Below are positions 17,580 to 25,908 of a stretch of DNA of 60,328 nucleotides, piece by piece; position 1 is the first letter of the stretch, and the number at the start of each line of letters is the position of its first letter. Source of the DNA: an uncultured Clostridia bacterium (GTDB lineage: Bacteria; Bacillota; Clostridia; Christensenellales; Aristaeellaceae); the NCBI GenBank assembly GCA_947166705.1, contig CAMVFE010000009.1, positions 1-60,328 of the forward strand. The letters run 5' to 3'. The notes beneath the pieces are model-generated. The model had not been told where the DNA came from. It saw nothing but the letters and a program-made list of their open reading frames with translations, and made no database searches. A program made the position numbers and the translations under genes.

Positions 17580-17626
17580 TAAAAAAATAATCAGCCTGCC
17601 GCACAGGACGTACTGCAGCAGGCTGA
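17580..17626 (-). terminator. Terminator of the padR-DUF2812 transcript
   Basis: On the minus strand TCAGCCTGC pairs with GCAGGCTGA across an 18-nt loop that can fold further. TTATTTTTTT follows. It lies about 150 bp past the DUF2812 stop, in an AT-rich stretch (17448-17777) that otherwise holds only the palindrome at 17695-17733. Confidence 0.6.
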
Positions 17627-17694
17627 ATCCGGAATTGGGCTGGGAACGTTTTCGTCTCAGGCATATTGATTCAAAAAACCAATATACCAACTCC

Positions 17695-17733
17695 GGGTCC
17701 AAGACAGGGGGACGGTTCTTTTGTCTTGGTCCC
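17695..17733. repeat. Interspersed palindromic repeat, GGGACGGTTCTTTT type
   Basis: Arms GGGTCCAAGACA and TGTCTTGGTCCC pair with one mismatch around GGGGGACGGTTCTTT. The core resembles the GGGACGGTCCTTTT core of the repeats at 22077, 28485 and 57937, but the arms are different. Confidence 0.7.
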
Positions 17734-17777
17734 TCCTGCATTATTCTTCGGAGTCATGGAGCACGGTTCTCAGCGGC

Positions 17778-18284
17778 TCATTCGTGCAATGCGCGTTCTT
17801 TCTCCAGCGATTCCTTTTTCCCGTGGATCCGTCCCAAACCGTACATCAGGAGCGTGGCGCACAGCAGGTTCACCCAGCCGGCACGGGCGACAGGATTGAA
17901 TGAGTTGACCAGTCCGATAAGTAAGTTGGCGCCGCCGATGGCGAGGAGCACCTTGCCGATCCGGTCCAGATGGGAAATCCTGGAATCTATGTCGGAATAC
18001 AGGTCGAAAACCCCGTCCTCTGTCTTCTTCCGGAAATAGATCCACATCATCATCCTGCCGACGTATTCCGCACCGGTTTCCTCCATGAACTTTACATACT
18101 GATCGTCATAGGGGCGCATTTCCGTCCGGACCGTATAGGTACCGGGTTCGCACCTGACAAAGGTATACCTGCAGAATCCAACGGACTCCAGCAGCCATCC
18201 TTCGGCAGCCATTTCGTTCAGCCAGTCCTCTTCCTGCTCAAACTGCCAGACCCAGAACCATTTGGTGATTGTTTTCCTTTCCAT
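17778..18284 (-). CDS. DUF2812-family membrane protein
   Basis: A 168-residue protein. The start MERKTITKWFWVWQFEQEEDW at 18284 follows GGGAGGAATTGTGAG. The N-terminal half has the pattern of DUF2812 (FEQEEDWLNEMAAEGWLL and a CRYTFVRCEPGTYTVR strand region). The second half has two likely membrane helices (IGKVLLAIGGANLLIGLV and WVNLLCATLLMYGLG). DUF2812 genes often sit beside PadR genes; here the ATG is one base after the padR stop. Its molecular function is not known. Confidence 0.8.
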   Translation of the reverse strand: MERKTITKWFWVWQFEQEEDWLNEMAAEGWLLESVGFCRYTFVRCEPGTYTVRTEMRPYDDQYVKFMEETGAEYVGRMMMWIYFRKKTEDGVFDLYSDIDSRISHLDRIGKVLLAIGGANLLIGLVNSFNPVARAGWVNLLCATLLMYGLGRIHGKKESLEKERALHE

Positions 18285-18285
18285 C

Positions 18286-18603
18286 TCACAATTCCTCCCC
18301 AAGAACCATTTCACCGTTCCGCGCCAGTTCCTTCAGGCGCTTCACCTCATTGATCAGGATTTCTCTTCCTTTATCCGTCAGCTGGTATTCCTTCCGGCGG
18401 CTGTCTTCATCCACGGTTTTCAGGACGATCCATCCCTTATCACAAAGCGTGTTCAAAGCGCCGTACAGCGTTCCGGCCGCAAGCCGTACCCGCCCGCCGG
18501 ACAGTTCTTCTGTCTGCTGCATGATCCCGTATCCGTGCCGCGGCCTGTGCAGTGACAGTAAGATATAATACGTTGATTCAGTTAATGCAGGGATTCCCGG
18601 CAT
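18286..18603 (-). CDS. PadR-family transcriptional repressor
   Basis: A 105-residue winged-helix regulator with the PadR pattern: TESTYYILLSLHRPRHGYGIMQ, then the recognition helix and wing GTLYGALNTLCDKGWIV and SRRKEYQLTDKGRE. ATG at 18603 follows GGAGGTGCGTGAG. The promoter carries two palindromes fitting a dimer, so autoregulation together with the DUF2812 gene is likely. Confidence 0.93.
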   Translation of the reverse strand: MPGIPALTESTYYILLSLHRPRHGYGIMQQTEELSGGRVRLAAGTLYGALNTLCDKGWIVLKTVDEDSRRKEYQLTDKGREILINEVKRLKELARNGEMVLGEEL

Positions 18604-18628
18604 CTCTCACGCACCTCCTTCGACGTCC

Positions 18629-18651
18629 GTTATATCGTGCCACGATATAAC
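18629..18651. promoter_or_regulatory. PadR operator O1, perfect palindrome
   Basis: Eleven-base arms GTTATATCGTG and CACGATATAAC around a central C, 26 bp upstream of the padR start and just past the predicted transcription start. It shares TTATATCG/CGATATAA with O2. Confidence 0.85.
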
Positions 18652-18659
18652 GTGGCCTG

Positions 18660-18688
18660 ATTATATCGACTCGCGATATAATTGTCAA
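18660..18688 (-). promoter_or_regulatory. padR promoter with operator O2
   Basis: On the minus strand TTGACA (18683-18688), exactly 17 bp, TATAAT (18660-18665): a consensus sigma-A promoter. The second palindrome ATTATATCG-N5-CGATATAAT (18660-18682) spans the spacer and the -10, so a bound repressor would block RNA polymerase directly. Confidence 0.88.
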
Positions 18689-18692
18689 TACC

Positions 18693-18773
18693 TGAAAACA
18701 GATATATTTTTGAAAAACAGAATTGTTTTTTTTTGAATAACAGAGATGCTTTTTTTGAAAACAGAGATTGTGT
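18693..18773. repeat. Four degenerate AT-rich tandem repeats
   Basis: Four units start at 18693, 18711, 18734 and 18756, each beginning TGAAAACAG or TGAATAACAG and most ending in a run of T. They lie between the protease stop and the padR promoter. No protein is encoded. Confidence 0.65.
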
Positions 18774-18789
18774 GATGGCTGTAATTCTT

Positions 18790-21700
18790 TTATAGCTCTG
18801 AATAATCGTCCTCAAGCACCTCATTCAGGATGTCTTCGACCTGCTGCGCGAATTCCCCGATCCTTCGGGCGGCTTCCTCCCGCGGGACAAGGTAAGTAAA
18901 GCTCGCAATACCGTCGGCGACGGAATTCTCCCGGTCATACGCAAAGTCGATCAGTTCCGTCAGCACCGGGAAACACCGGACGGGAAACTGTCCCATGACC
19001 CAGTCGTACGTGTCCTGATCCGGGCAGGCAAAAGTGTGCTCGCCCGCCATGACCGCGTCCACAAGATGAAGCCACGTTTCGCACATGGTTTTGCCGAAGA
19101 CCTCCTCCATATAGGCGGAGCAGACCCCGGGCCGGAAAACATAGCCGCTTTGCCGTATGGGTTCCTCCGCAGGTTCCGGAGCCGCCTCCTCCTGTCTCAC
19201 GGTATCAGGCAAACCGGAAATCTCCGCTTCTTTCGCCGCGTCGGTCTCCGGGCCGCCCGTCCCCTCCGGAATCCGATCTTCTTCAGAAGCCCCTTCCCTC
19301 TCCGTCTTTGGGCGGGACTTTCTCGGCTGCACGTCCGTGCTCTCTTCGATCGCCTCCAGATCGATGGACACGGGAGCGGCGCTTTCAAGTCCGGCCGCAG
19401 GCAGATTATTATTCCGGCCGCCCTGAAGCCGGTAGAAAACCAGGTCCAGCACGTCGGAATAGCTGCGGATACTGAAAATGTTTTCGACCCAGTAGTCAAT
19501 CACGGCTTCCAGGTCTTCACCGATTTCCACTTCACCGCCTTCCGCCGGTTCCCGGAACATGGCGGACAGGTCGATCCAGCGGTTGCCGATATAGGCGAGC
19601 GCATAAACGTTTTCCAGCGTGTCGGCGGATTCGTTGTACACGCCGTGAATCAGGATCGGAAGGGCAATCCCCGGCCTGGATACGATGCGTATGGTGCGCC
19701 CGTCCTGTCCGGCGTGCGTCGTGGCCAGATAGAATGCCTCGCCGAAAAGGCCGCGCGCCCATTCGATGATTTCGCTTTCCGTCCCGTCGCTCTCCGGGGT
19801 TTCATCCTTCTCCGGCGCAGTTATCTCTGGCGGGACCTCCTCCTGCGCGGCATTCTCCGATGCGGTCTCCTCCGATACAGCTGCCTCCTCCGTGAAGATT
19901 CCCGCCTCGTCCATTTCCAGCAGGGCGTCCAGAAGCGATTCTATCAGTCCTTTCTCCTCTGCCCCGCTCTGCTTTTCTTCCGCTTCCTCTGTCTCTGCCG
20001 CTCCGGCTTCAGTTTCCACCGCCGCCTTTTTTTCGGCTTCCGCTTCTTCTTCGATTTTCGCTTCTTCAGCTTGCGCGGCCTCCAGCATCGCGCGTACGGA
20101 CGCCGGCAGCATGCTGTAATCGCCTGCCGCAGCCTGCGCGATAAGATTGTGCGCGGTTTCGACCATCCGGTCGATATCCACGGTAAGCAGTTCCATGATC
20201 CATTGCCCGTCGTCAAAGATGGCGTTATCCGGAAGGCGCAGGGTCAGCAGCGCCCGGTCGTCGTCGAAAAAACCGGGAACCGTATCCACTCCCAGACGGG
20301 TTGCGTCGAGGCTGCGGCGCAGTTCCGCCTCGTATTTGCCGAGGCCCGTCGCCTTCAGGGCCCACGGCAGCAGCTCCGCCAGCTGCGGATAGTCCGTGCC
20401 GGGCACCATGGCGCAGTCCACGGTGAACCAGAACGCGCGGCCCTCCTCCATTGTCATGCCGCCCTTTTCATACAGCCGCCAGGCCAGGTAGTTCAGCAGT
20501 GAAGAATTGGTGTGCACGCCGCCCTGGTCGTTCAGCGCGGTCGGCGTCAGCGCGTTGGGCGTATAGTAGATATCCCACGTGAACTCCGGCTGCTGGAATC
20601 TGTGGGGTTCGCTCATACTGCGCACGCCGGTCAGGCTTCTGTCGCCAAGCTCCCACGGCGTGGCCTCTTCGCCTTCCATCAGCCGCTGGCAGGTATTCCC
20701 CTGGATATCGCTGATCGCCTCATTGATCGCGCCGTAGTCGTTTTCGTAGGCGTTGTAGGTCATCAGGCTTCCGGTCACGCAGTGCGTGTATTCATGGGCC
20801 AGCACGTCCAGGCACTGGGACAGGTCGTTGGCCTGGCTGGCCAGAAACAGCTGCCATCCCAGGTAGTTTCCCACATACGCGGCGTTATCCACGGGTTTGC
20901 GGTTGATGTCGCAGAAATTGTTCAGCACCAGGATCGGCGTGCCCAGCCCGTCGCCGCCGATCCATCCGATCTCCCTGTAGTAATCGTATGCCCTGCAGTA
21001 GTTGTAGAAGGTCTTGAGTCCCGTCTGATCCCATTCCAGGTTGTCCGGGCTGGATTCGAGCACTACCTTCCCGCCGTTGTACAGGAACTCCCAGCAGTCG
21101 CCCACCACGATTCTGCGCTCCAGGTTGCCCAGGTAGTACATGCCCGTGCGCCTGTCGCGCATCACGGTGACGGAAATCTCCGTCTCCCCGCCCGTGGACA
21201 GATCCACATAGCCGGTATACTCCGCCGGTTCCATGAACTCGAACACGTATCCTGCGTCAAATCCGCTGGTGGATGCCTCGTCGCCGGGCATGATGGCAGG
21301 CAGGCTGTAAAGATACTCGCCCGCGAGGGTTACATAGTGCGCCAGATAAGGAAGCTCCGAGGCGCGCTGCCTGCTGCTGTCGGGGTTGCTGGTGTAAACG
21401 ACCCAGACGTAGCGGCTTCCCTCGGTATCCTCTTCCTCCAGGTCGATCTTCAGCGTCTTCGGCAGGATCATCCGCGCGGTAAGGCCCTCCTGCAGCGTCA
21501 GCTCCTGCTGCCGCGTTTTTCGCGCCTGATCGAGCACGATCTGTTCGGCCTCCGCGGCGGTGACGCCCTCCGCTTCCCGCGTCTCGGGCAGTTCGGATAC
21601 AATGGAACTTGTCAGTCCCAGCATCCGGCCGCTTCCGTCCGTCATAACCTTCACCGCGCCGCCCAGCACGGTGGTGTTGTCGTACATCTGCTGGAATACG

Positions 21701-21984
21701 AAGTATCGGTTCCCGAACGCGTCGGCCACGTCGCGCCAGGGTTCCAGGCTTGTACGCCCGTCCCCGCCCAGCTGCGTAAGCACGGAATTCACAACTCCGG
21801 CCGCATCTTCAAAGCTGACGATGGGCGTTTCGGTGCACGCGCCGTCAATCAGCGTAACCCGGCCGCCGTGGGAATAGAATCGGGGGGCTTCCGCCGCCCC
21901 GGCCGTCTCCGCCCGGGAAGCGGTACCGGCGAGCGTCATGGACGTGAGCATGACGCACAGGATCAACGCAAGCGTTTTCCGCAT
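18790..21984 (-). CDS. Large secreted M4-family (thermolysin-like) metalloprotease
   Basis: 1064 residues. A signal peptide (RKTLALILCVMLTSMTLAGTASRA) is followed by an FTP/PepSY-like propeptide (about 40-260). The catalytic domain has zinc ligands H397 and H401 with E398 in LAHEYTH, third ligand E422 in GAINEAISD, and the transition-state histidine in DQGGVHTNSSLLNY. All key residues are present. Beyond about residue 640 are features not usual in M4 enzymes: a Glu/Ala/Lys-rich stretch (about 650-760), a domain around 770-880, another charged linker, and a Cys-containing C-terminal domain (about 955-1064) I do not recognise. No cell-wall anchor motif is seen. Confidence 0.88.
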   Translation of the reverse strand: MRKTLALILCVMLTSMTLAGTASRAETAGAAEAPRFYSHGGRVTLIDGACTETPIVSFEDAAGVVNSVLTQLGGDGRTSLEPWRDVADAFGNRYFVFQQMYDNTTVLGGAVKVMTDGSGRMLGLTSSIVSELPETREAEGVTAAEAEQIVLDQARKTRQQELTLQEGLTARMILPKTLKIDLEEEDTEGSRYVWVVYTSNPDSSRQRASELPYLAHYVTLAGEYLYSLPAIMPGDEASTSGFDAGYVFEFMEPAEYTGYVDLSTGGETEISVTVMRDRRTGMYYLGNLERRIVVGDCWEFLYNGGKVVLESSPDNLEWDQTGLKTFYNYCRAYDYYREIGWIGGDGLGTPILVLNNFCDINRKPVDNAAYVGNYLGWQLFLASQANDLSQCLDVLAHEYTHCVTGSLMTYNAYENDYGAINEAISDIQGNTCQRLMEGEEATPWELGDRSLTGVRSMSEPHRFQQPEFTWDIYYTPNALTPTALNDQGGVHTNSSLLNYLAWRLYEKGGMTMEEGRAFWFTVDCAMVPGTDYPQLAELLPWALKATGLGKYEAELRRSLDATRLGVDTVPGFFDDDRALLTLRLPDNAIFDDGQWIMELLTVDIDRMVETAHNLIAQAAAGDYSMLPASVRAMLEAAQAEEAKIEEEAEAEKKAAVETEAGAAETEEAEEKQSGAEEKGLIESLLDALLEMDEAGIFTEEAAVSEETASENAAQEEVPPEITAPEKDETPESDGTESEIIEWARGLFGEAFYLATTHAGQDGRTIRIVSRPGIALPILIHGVYNESADTLENVYALAYIGNRWIDLSAMFREPAEGGEVEIGEDLEAVIDYWVENIFSIRSYSDVLDLVFYRLQGGRNNNLPAAGLESAAPVSIDLEAIEESTDVQPRKSRPKTEREGASEEDRIPEGTGGPETDAAKEAEISGLPDTVRQEEAAPEPAEEPIRQSGYVFRPGVCSAYMEEVFGKTMCETWLHLVDAVMAGEHTFACPDQDTYDWVMGQFPVRCFPVLTELIDFAYDRENSVADGIASFTYLVPREEAARRIGEFAQQVEDILNEVLEDDYSEL

Positions 21985-22028
21985 GAAGTTTTTCCTCCTT
22001 TTCCCCGAAACGATATCTTTTGCACCTG

Positions 22029-22057
22029 ATCATACATTCAGCCCGCGGAAATAGCAA
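22029..22057 (-). promoter_or_regulatory. Promoter of the M4 protease gene
   Basis: On the minus strand TTGCTA (22052-22057), 17 bp, TATGAT (22029-22034), with TG before the -10. It is about 45 bp upstream of the ATG, which has AAAAGGAGG in front. Confidence 0.6.
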
Positions 22058-22076
22058 GCGGAAAAGGAAACGATAG

Positions 22077-22150
22077 GAACGAAACGATAGGGACGGTCCT
22101 TTTCGTTCCCTCTTTTCAAAGGAAACGATAGGGACGGTCCTTTTCATTCC
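22077..22150. repeat. Head-to-tail doublet of the GGGACGGTCC palindrome
   Basis: Two copies (22077-22110 and 22121-22150), about 40 bp apart in the same orientation. Each has a GAAACGATAGGGACGGTCC core with GTTCC or ATTCC on the right. They lie between the protease promoter and polymerase IV. The rest of the gap to 22374 shows no gene I can support; TTGACA at 22204 might belong to a weak polymerase IV promoter. Confidence 0.8.
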
Positions 22151-22374
22151 CGAAGAAAAGTCCTTCCCTTGCACCTTCCTTTGAGTTCCCTGAAAAGCAT
22201 CTCTTGACACTCTCCTCCTGCGGTGATATTTCTTTGAATAAGCTTCTCCTGGCTGTCTCCCCCGCTCCGGGCCGGCAGCCATAATATCCGATGACCGGTA
22301 CCTTTTGACAGGCCATGCGAACCACCTGGAGGTCCCGGATATCTTTTCAAAATCGCAGCGAAGGGGGTGCCGGG

Positions 22375-23595
22375 ATGAATCAGATCATTATCCATGTGGA
22401 TATGGACGCCTTCTTTGCCGCTGTCGAAATCAGGGAACAGCCGTCGCTCAAAGGAAAGCCGCTGATCATCGGTGCGCTCCCGACGGAGCGTGGCGTGGTG
22501 GCGACCTGCAGCTACGAAGCCCGCAGGTACGGCATCCATTCCGCGATGAACATCAAGGAAGCGTACCGTCTCTGCCCTCATGGCGTTTACATGCACGGAA
22601 GCTATGAAAAATACCGGGAGGTTTCCCGGCAGCTGCATGAAATCTGGAACGAATACGCGACGGCATCCGAATACATCGCCCTGGACGAAGCCTATCTGGA
22701 TGTGACGGACAGCGCCGGAAGCTGGGATCGGGCCTGCGCTTTCGCCCGGGAGATCAAGCGCCGGACCCTGGAGGAGCAGGGCCTGACCTGCTCCGTCGGC
22801 GTGGCCTATTCCAAGACGGCGGCCAAAATGGCCAGCGAGGAAAAAAAGCCGGACGGTTATTTTGAAATCCCCGACCCGGAAGCCTTCGTGAGTCTGATCC
22901 GGGACCGGGACGTCAGGGTGCTCTATACGGTGGGCGAAAAAACTGCGGAAAAGCTGAACAGGGCCGGGATTCTGACCGTCCGGGATATCCGGGCCCATCA
23001 GGAGGAAATCATCCGCCTGTTCGGCAGGCAGGGGCAGTGGATCACTCAGCTCGCCTCCGGAGAGGATGACCGGAAGGTGACCCCTTACAGGCCGGAGGAC
23101 GCGAAGTCCATCAGCCGGGAGGTCACCTTTCAGGAGGATGTAAGCGATTTCGGCCTCCTGGAGGACGTCCTTCTCCTGCTGGCCGTCAGCGTCCAGCGCA
23201 GAGCCGCCCGCGTGGGCCTTTACGGGGAGGGCGTAACCCTGAAGCTGACATATGCTGATATGAAAACGATCACCCGCTCCGGGCTGATCCCTTCCACCCG
23301 CTCCGCCGCCGCGATCCACGCGGAGGCTGTGCGGCTGCTGGCCCAGGTTCCCTCAAAGCCGGTCCGGTTGGTCGGCGCAGGCATTCATCGGCTGACGGGT
23401 GAAAACGGCCGCCAGATCCGGATTGAGGACCTGCTCCCGGAATTCGGGGATGAGCAGGAGGCGCGTCTTTCAGCAGCCCTGACCGAAGCCGGACAGCGGT
23501 ACGGGCTTGATTTTGCCGGCAATCTGGACCGGATTTTCCAGGGCGAGACGCTGTACCGAACGATCGAATACATGAGAAGGCACCGGCGGCCGTAA
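22375..23595 (+). CDS. dinB: DNA polymerase IV (Y-family)
   Basis: A 406-residue translesion polymerase. The start MNQIIIHVDMDAFFAAVE at 22375 follows GAAGGGGGTG; the upstream in-frame extension is not plausible protein. The catalytic acidic residues lie in HVDMDAFF and ALDEAYLDVT. The palm and finger signatures GVVATCSYEARRYGI and CSVGVAYSKTAAKMASE and the little-finger domain (SISREVTFQEDV) are present. Length is slightly above the usual 350-400. No LexA-like box is obvious upstream. Confidence 0.93.
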   Translation: MNQIIIHVDMDAFFAAVEIREQPSLKGKPLIIGALPTERGVVATCSYEARRYGIHSAMNIKEAYRLCPHGVYMHGSYEKYREVSRQLHEIWNEYATASEYIALDEAYLDVTDSAGSWDRACAFAREIKRRTLEEQGLTCSVGVAYSKTAAKMASEEKKPDGYFEIPDPEAFVSLIRDRDVRVLYTVGEKTAEKLNRAGILTVRDIRAHQEEIIRLFGRQGQWITQLASGEDDRKVTPYRPEDAKSISREVTFQEDVSDFGLLEDVLLLLAVSVQRRAARVGLYGEGVTLKLTYADMKTITRSGLIPSTRSAAAIHAEAVRLLAQVPSKPVRLVGAGIHRLTGENGRQIRIEDLLPEFGDEQEARLSAALTEAGQRYGLDFAGNLDRIFQGETLYRTIEYMRRHRRP

Positions 23596-23661
23596 ACCTG
23601 TAAACCTCCGCTTCTGGAGCAGCGCAGCGGAAGCATTTCACCCTCTGGCGGTATCAGAAAG

Positions 23662-23695
23662 CGGCCCCGGCGTTTTGAACGCCGAGGCCGTTTTT
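23662..23695 (+). terminator. Terminator after dinB
   Basis: Stem CGGCCCCGGCGTT/AACGCCGAGGCCG (one mismatch) with a TTG loop, then TTTTT. Confidence 0.9.
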
Positions 23696-23705
23696 CCTGA
23701 GGTCC

Positions 23706-23735
23706 GGCGCCGCGGAAAAGCGTTTCCGCGGCGCC
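23706..23735 (-). terminator. Hairpin after the GH127 gene
   Basis: A perfect 13-bp stem GGCGCCGCGGAAA/TTTCCGCGGCGCC with loop AGCG, starting 12 bases past the stop on the minus strand. No T run follows directly, so termination may also use the dinB hairpin in reverse. Confidence 0.55.
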
Positions 23736-23747
23736 GTCATGACCGCC

Positions 23748-25658
23748 TCAGGTATTCATCCAGACGCGCATTTCGTTCTCGCCCCGGTTGCCCCAGGCGT
23801 AGTAGGGCACGGCGACCGCCTCGCAGGGCTCCGTCCGCTCCGGCGCGTCGGAGTACAGCCCGGCAGGCTCCGACCCGTCGGTATCCACGATCCGGGAAGC
23901 CTCCGCCGTCAGCGTGACGGTGCCTCCCAGCAGCTCCGGCTGGAATTCGGAAACCCTGGGAGCCTTTTTCGTGTTCAGCCGCAGGGCGCGGACCCGGCCG
24001 TTGTCGACGCCCTCGAAGCAGTAGCACAGGGGCCCCCGCTTCAGCGCCGCCATTCCGGCGAGCCGCGGAATTTTCACGCTGGGCCGGATCACCTTCGGCT
24101 CTCCGTCCAGCTCCAGCTCCACCTTCGTTTCCCCGCTCACGGGCAGATACGCGTATCCGTCCCGGACCTCGGGCCGGATTTCACTGCCGTTGACGCGCAG
24201 CAGCGTCTTCCGGCTCCATCCGGGCAGGCGGACGGCCAGCGTGCCCTCCCCGCGCGCCGTATAGGATACGCGCAGCTCATAGGGATACCCCGTTTCGCAG
24301 GTGAGCTCCATTCCGTTATCGAATCGGACACGCCCGGCGGCGAAAAGGTGGCAGAAGGCGGTATCTCCGTTCTCCCCGTAGGCGTACTTCCCGATCGACC
24401 CCACGAGCCTGGCCACGTTGGGCGGGCAGCAGGCGCAGGGATACCAGCCCGGCCGGGAGGGCAGCACATGCCGGTGCCCGGCGGCCACGCCGGAGATCCC
24501 CGGATCGACCTCCAGGGGATTGACGTAGAAGAAGCGTTTTCCGTCCAGCTGCATGCCGGCCAGCACCGTATTGTGGAAGGCCAGCTCCATAACGTCCGCG
24601 TATTCAGCCTTCACTTCGTTTTCCAGCAGCCGGGAGGCGAAGAACATCAGCCCGATGGACGCGCAGGTTTCCGCGTAGGCGGTGTCCGGAGGCAGGTCGT
24701 AGTCCTCGGTGAAGGCCTCCCCCTGCACGGTGGAGCCGATGCCGCCGGTTACGTACATGCGCCTCCGGATAATGCTTTCCCAGAGCCTTCTGCACGCGGC
24801 AAGAAGCGTCTCGTCCCCCGTCTCGGCCGCCAGGTCGGCCATGGCGGTGTACAGGTAAACCGCGCGGACCGCGTGGCCGACAGCATCCGTCTGCTCCCGT
24901 ACGGGAGCGTGGGCCTGGGTATATTCCGCATGGCCGTCCCATCCTCCCCAGACGTTCCATCCGCGCTCCTCCTCCCGGGCGTAGAAGCCGGGATCGGTGC
25001 CGCGGACGTCAATCAGATGCCGGCAGAGCTCCAGGCAGTGCCGGTTTCCGGTAGCCCGGTACATTTTCAGCAAAGCGAGCTCGATCTCCGGATGTCCTGG
25101 CCATCCTTCCGCGCCCTGCTCCACGAATCTCCGGTAGATATGCTCCGCGTTCTTTTCCATGATTTTCAACAGCCGGTCGTCCCCGGAGACCTCGAAGCGC
25201 GCGCAGGCGGCCTCCATCATGTGCCCGGCGCAGTACATCTCATGGGCTTCGCGCAGGTTCGTCCATCTCTTGTCCCGGTCGGTGATCGTGAAGCGGGTAT
25301 CCAGGTACCCGTCCTCGTCCTGCGCGCCGCCGACGAGAGAGATCATCTCCTCCACCTGCTTTTCCAGCTCCCCGTCCGGCGCAGCGGCCAGGGCGAAAGC
25401 CGCGGCTTCAAGCCATTTGGCTACATCGCTGTCCTGGAACACCATACCGTAGAAGCCGTCCCCCGGATCCTCCCCGCGGAGAGCCCGGCCGGCGTTCACA
25501 AAATTCATGGCCGCGTGGCTCTTTTCGACCCCGGGAATCCTGTCCCAGAGCACCTGATACTGATAAGGAATGACGGATTCCCGGATGCACCGCTGCACCC
25601 GGCTGATGAACCCCTCGGATTCGTAAGCCCTGACTGAGATCTGACGCTGAACCTTCAT
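23748..25658 (-). CDS. Glycoside hydrolase family 127 (beta-L-arabinofuranosidase type)
   Basis: A 636-residue cytoplasmic-looking enzyme (no signal peptide). Family members release beta-L-arabinofuranose from plant glycans. The start MKVQRQISVRAYESEGF at 25658 follows GGGAGGAAATC. The metal/catalytic cluster of GH127 is visible: E and C two residues apart in AYAETCASIG, and the cysteines of CACCPPNVAR, the second of which is the nucleophile in characterised members. DAVGHAVRAVYLYTAMADLA and GHPEIELALLKMYRATG fit the alpha/alpha-barrel. It has its own promoter and no transporter beside it, so the substrate is only inferred from the family. Confidence 0.9.
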   Translation of the reverse strand: MKVQRQISVRAYESEGFISRVQRCIRESVIPYQYQVLWDRIPGVEKSHAAMNFVNAGRALRGEDPGDGFYGMVFQDSDVAKWLEAAAFALAAAPDGELEKQVEEMISLVGGAQDEDGYLDTRFTITDRDKRWTNLREAHEMYCAGHMMEAACARFEVSGDDRLLKIMEKNAEHIYRRFVEQGAEGWPGHPEIELALLKMYRATGNRHCLELCRHLIDVRGTDPGFYAREEERGWNVWGGWDGHAEYTQAHAPVREQTDAVGHAVRAVYLYTAMADLAAETGDETLLAACRRLWESIIRRRMYVTGGIGSTVQGEAFTEDYDLPPDTAYAETCASIGLMFFASRLLENEVKAEYADVMELAFHNTVLAGMQLDGKRFFYVNPLEVDPGISGVAAGHRHVLPSRPGWYPCACCPPNVARLVGSIGKYAYGENGDTAFCHLFAAGRVRFDNGMELTCETGYPYELRVSYTARGEGTLAVRLPGWSRKTLLRVNGSEIRPEVRDGYAYLPVSGETKVELELDGEPKVIRPSVKIPRLAGMAALKRGPLCYCFEGVDNGRVRALRLNTKKAPRVSEFQPELLGGTVTLTAEASRIVDTDGSEPAGLYSDAPERTEPCEAVAVPYYAWGNRGENEMRVWMNT

Positions 25659-25734
25659 CCTGATTTCCTCCCATCTCCGGCGCTCCGGAGGGTGTTTCGC
25701 TTTCCCGCGGCTGAAATGCTTCCGTGTCTCCGTC

Positions 25735-25763
25735 AGTATACCATACCGATTGGAGCGTGCCAA
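25735..25763 (-). promoter_or_regulatory. Promoter of the GH127 gene
   Basis: On the minus strand TTGGCA (25758-25763), 17 bp, TATACT (25735-25740), with TGG before the -10. It is divergent from the promoter at 25790. Confidence 0.75.
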
Positions 25764-25789
25764 CCTCTGATCGACGCAGGCGTTTTTCC

Positions 25790-25819
25790 TTGACAGCCGC
25801 CTCCGGGATTTTGTAGAAT
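25790..25819 (+). promoter_or_regulatory. Promoter of the PARG-ARH-NADAR gene
   Basis: TTGACA (25790-25795), 18 bp, TAGAAT (25814-25819). The leader to the ATG is about 80 nt; GATGAGGTAAC precedes the start. Confidence 0.75.
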
Positions 25820-25908
25820 TCAGTCAGCAGCCAGGAAGAACACTTTTCTGAATTCATCTTTCAGTTTCGCTTATCGCCTGCCGCCGGAAGAAATGATGAG
25901 GTAACAGA

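Noticed and set aside
17448-17741. N-terminal extension of the WYL regulator to 17741
   Set aside because: It crosses a TATAAT element, the palindromic repeat and the padR-DUF2812 terminator region, and has no ribosome site. The GTG at 17447 has a strong one.
22116-22325. 69-codon minus-strand frame between the protease and dinB genes
   Set aside because: It spans part of a palindromic repeat, has no ribosome site and no recognisable sequence.
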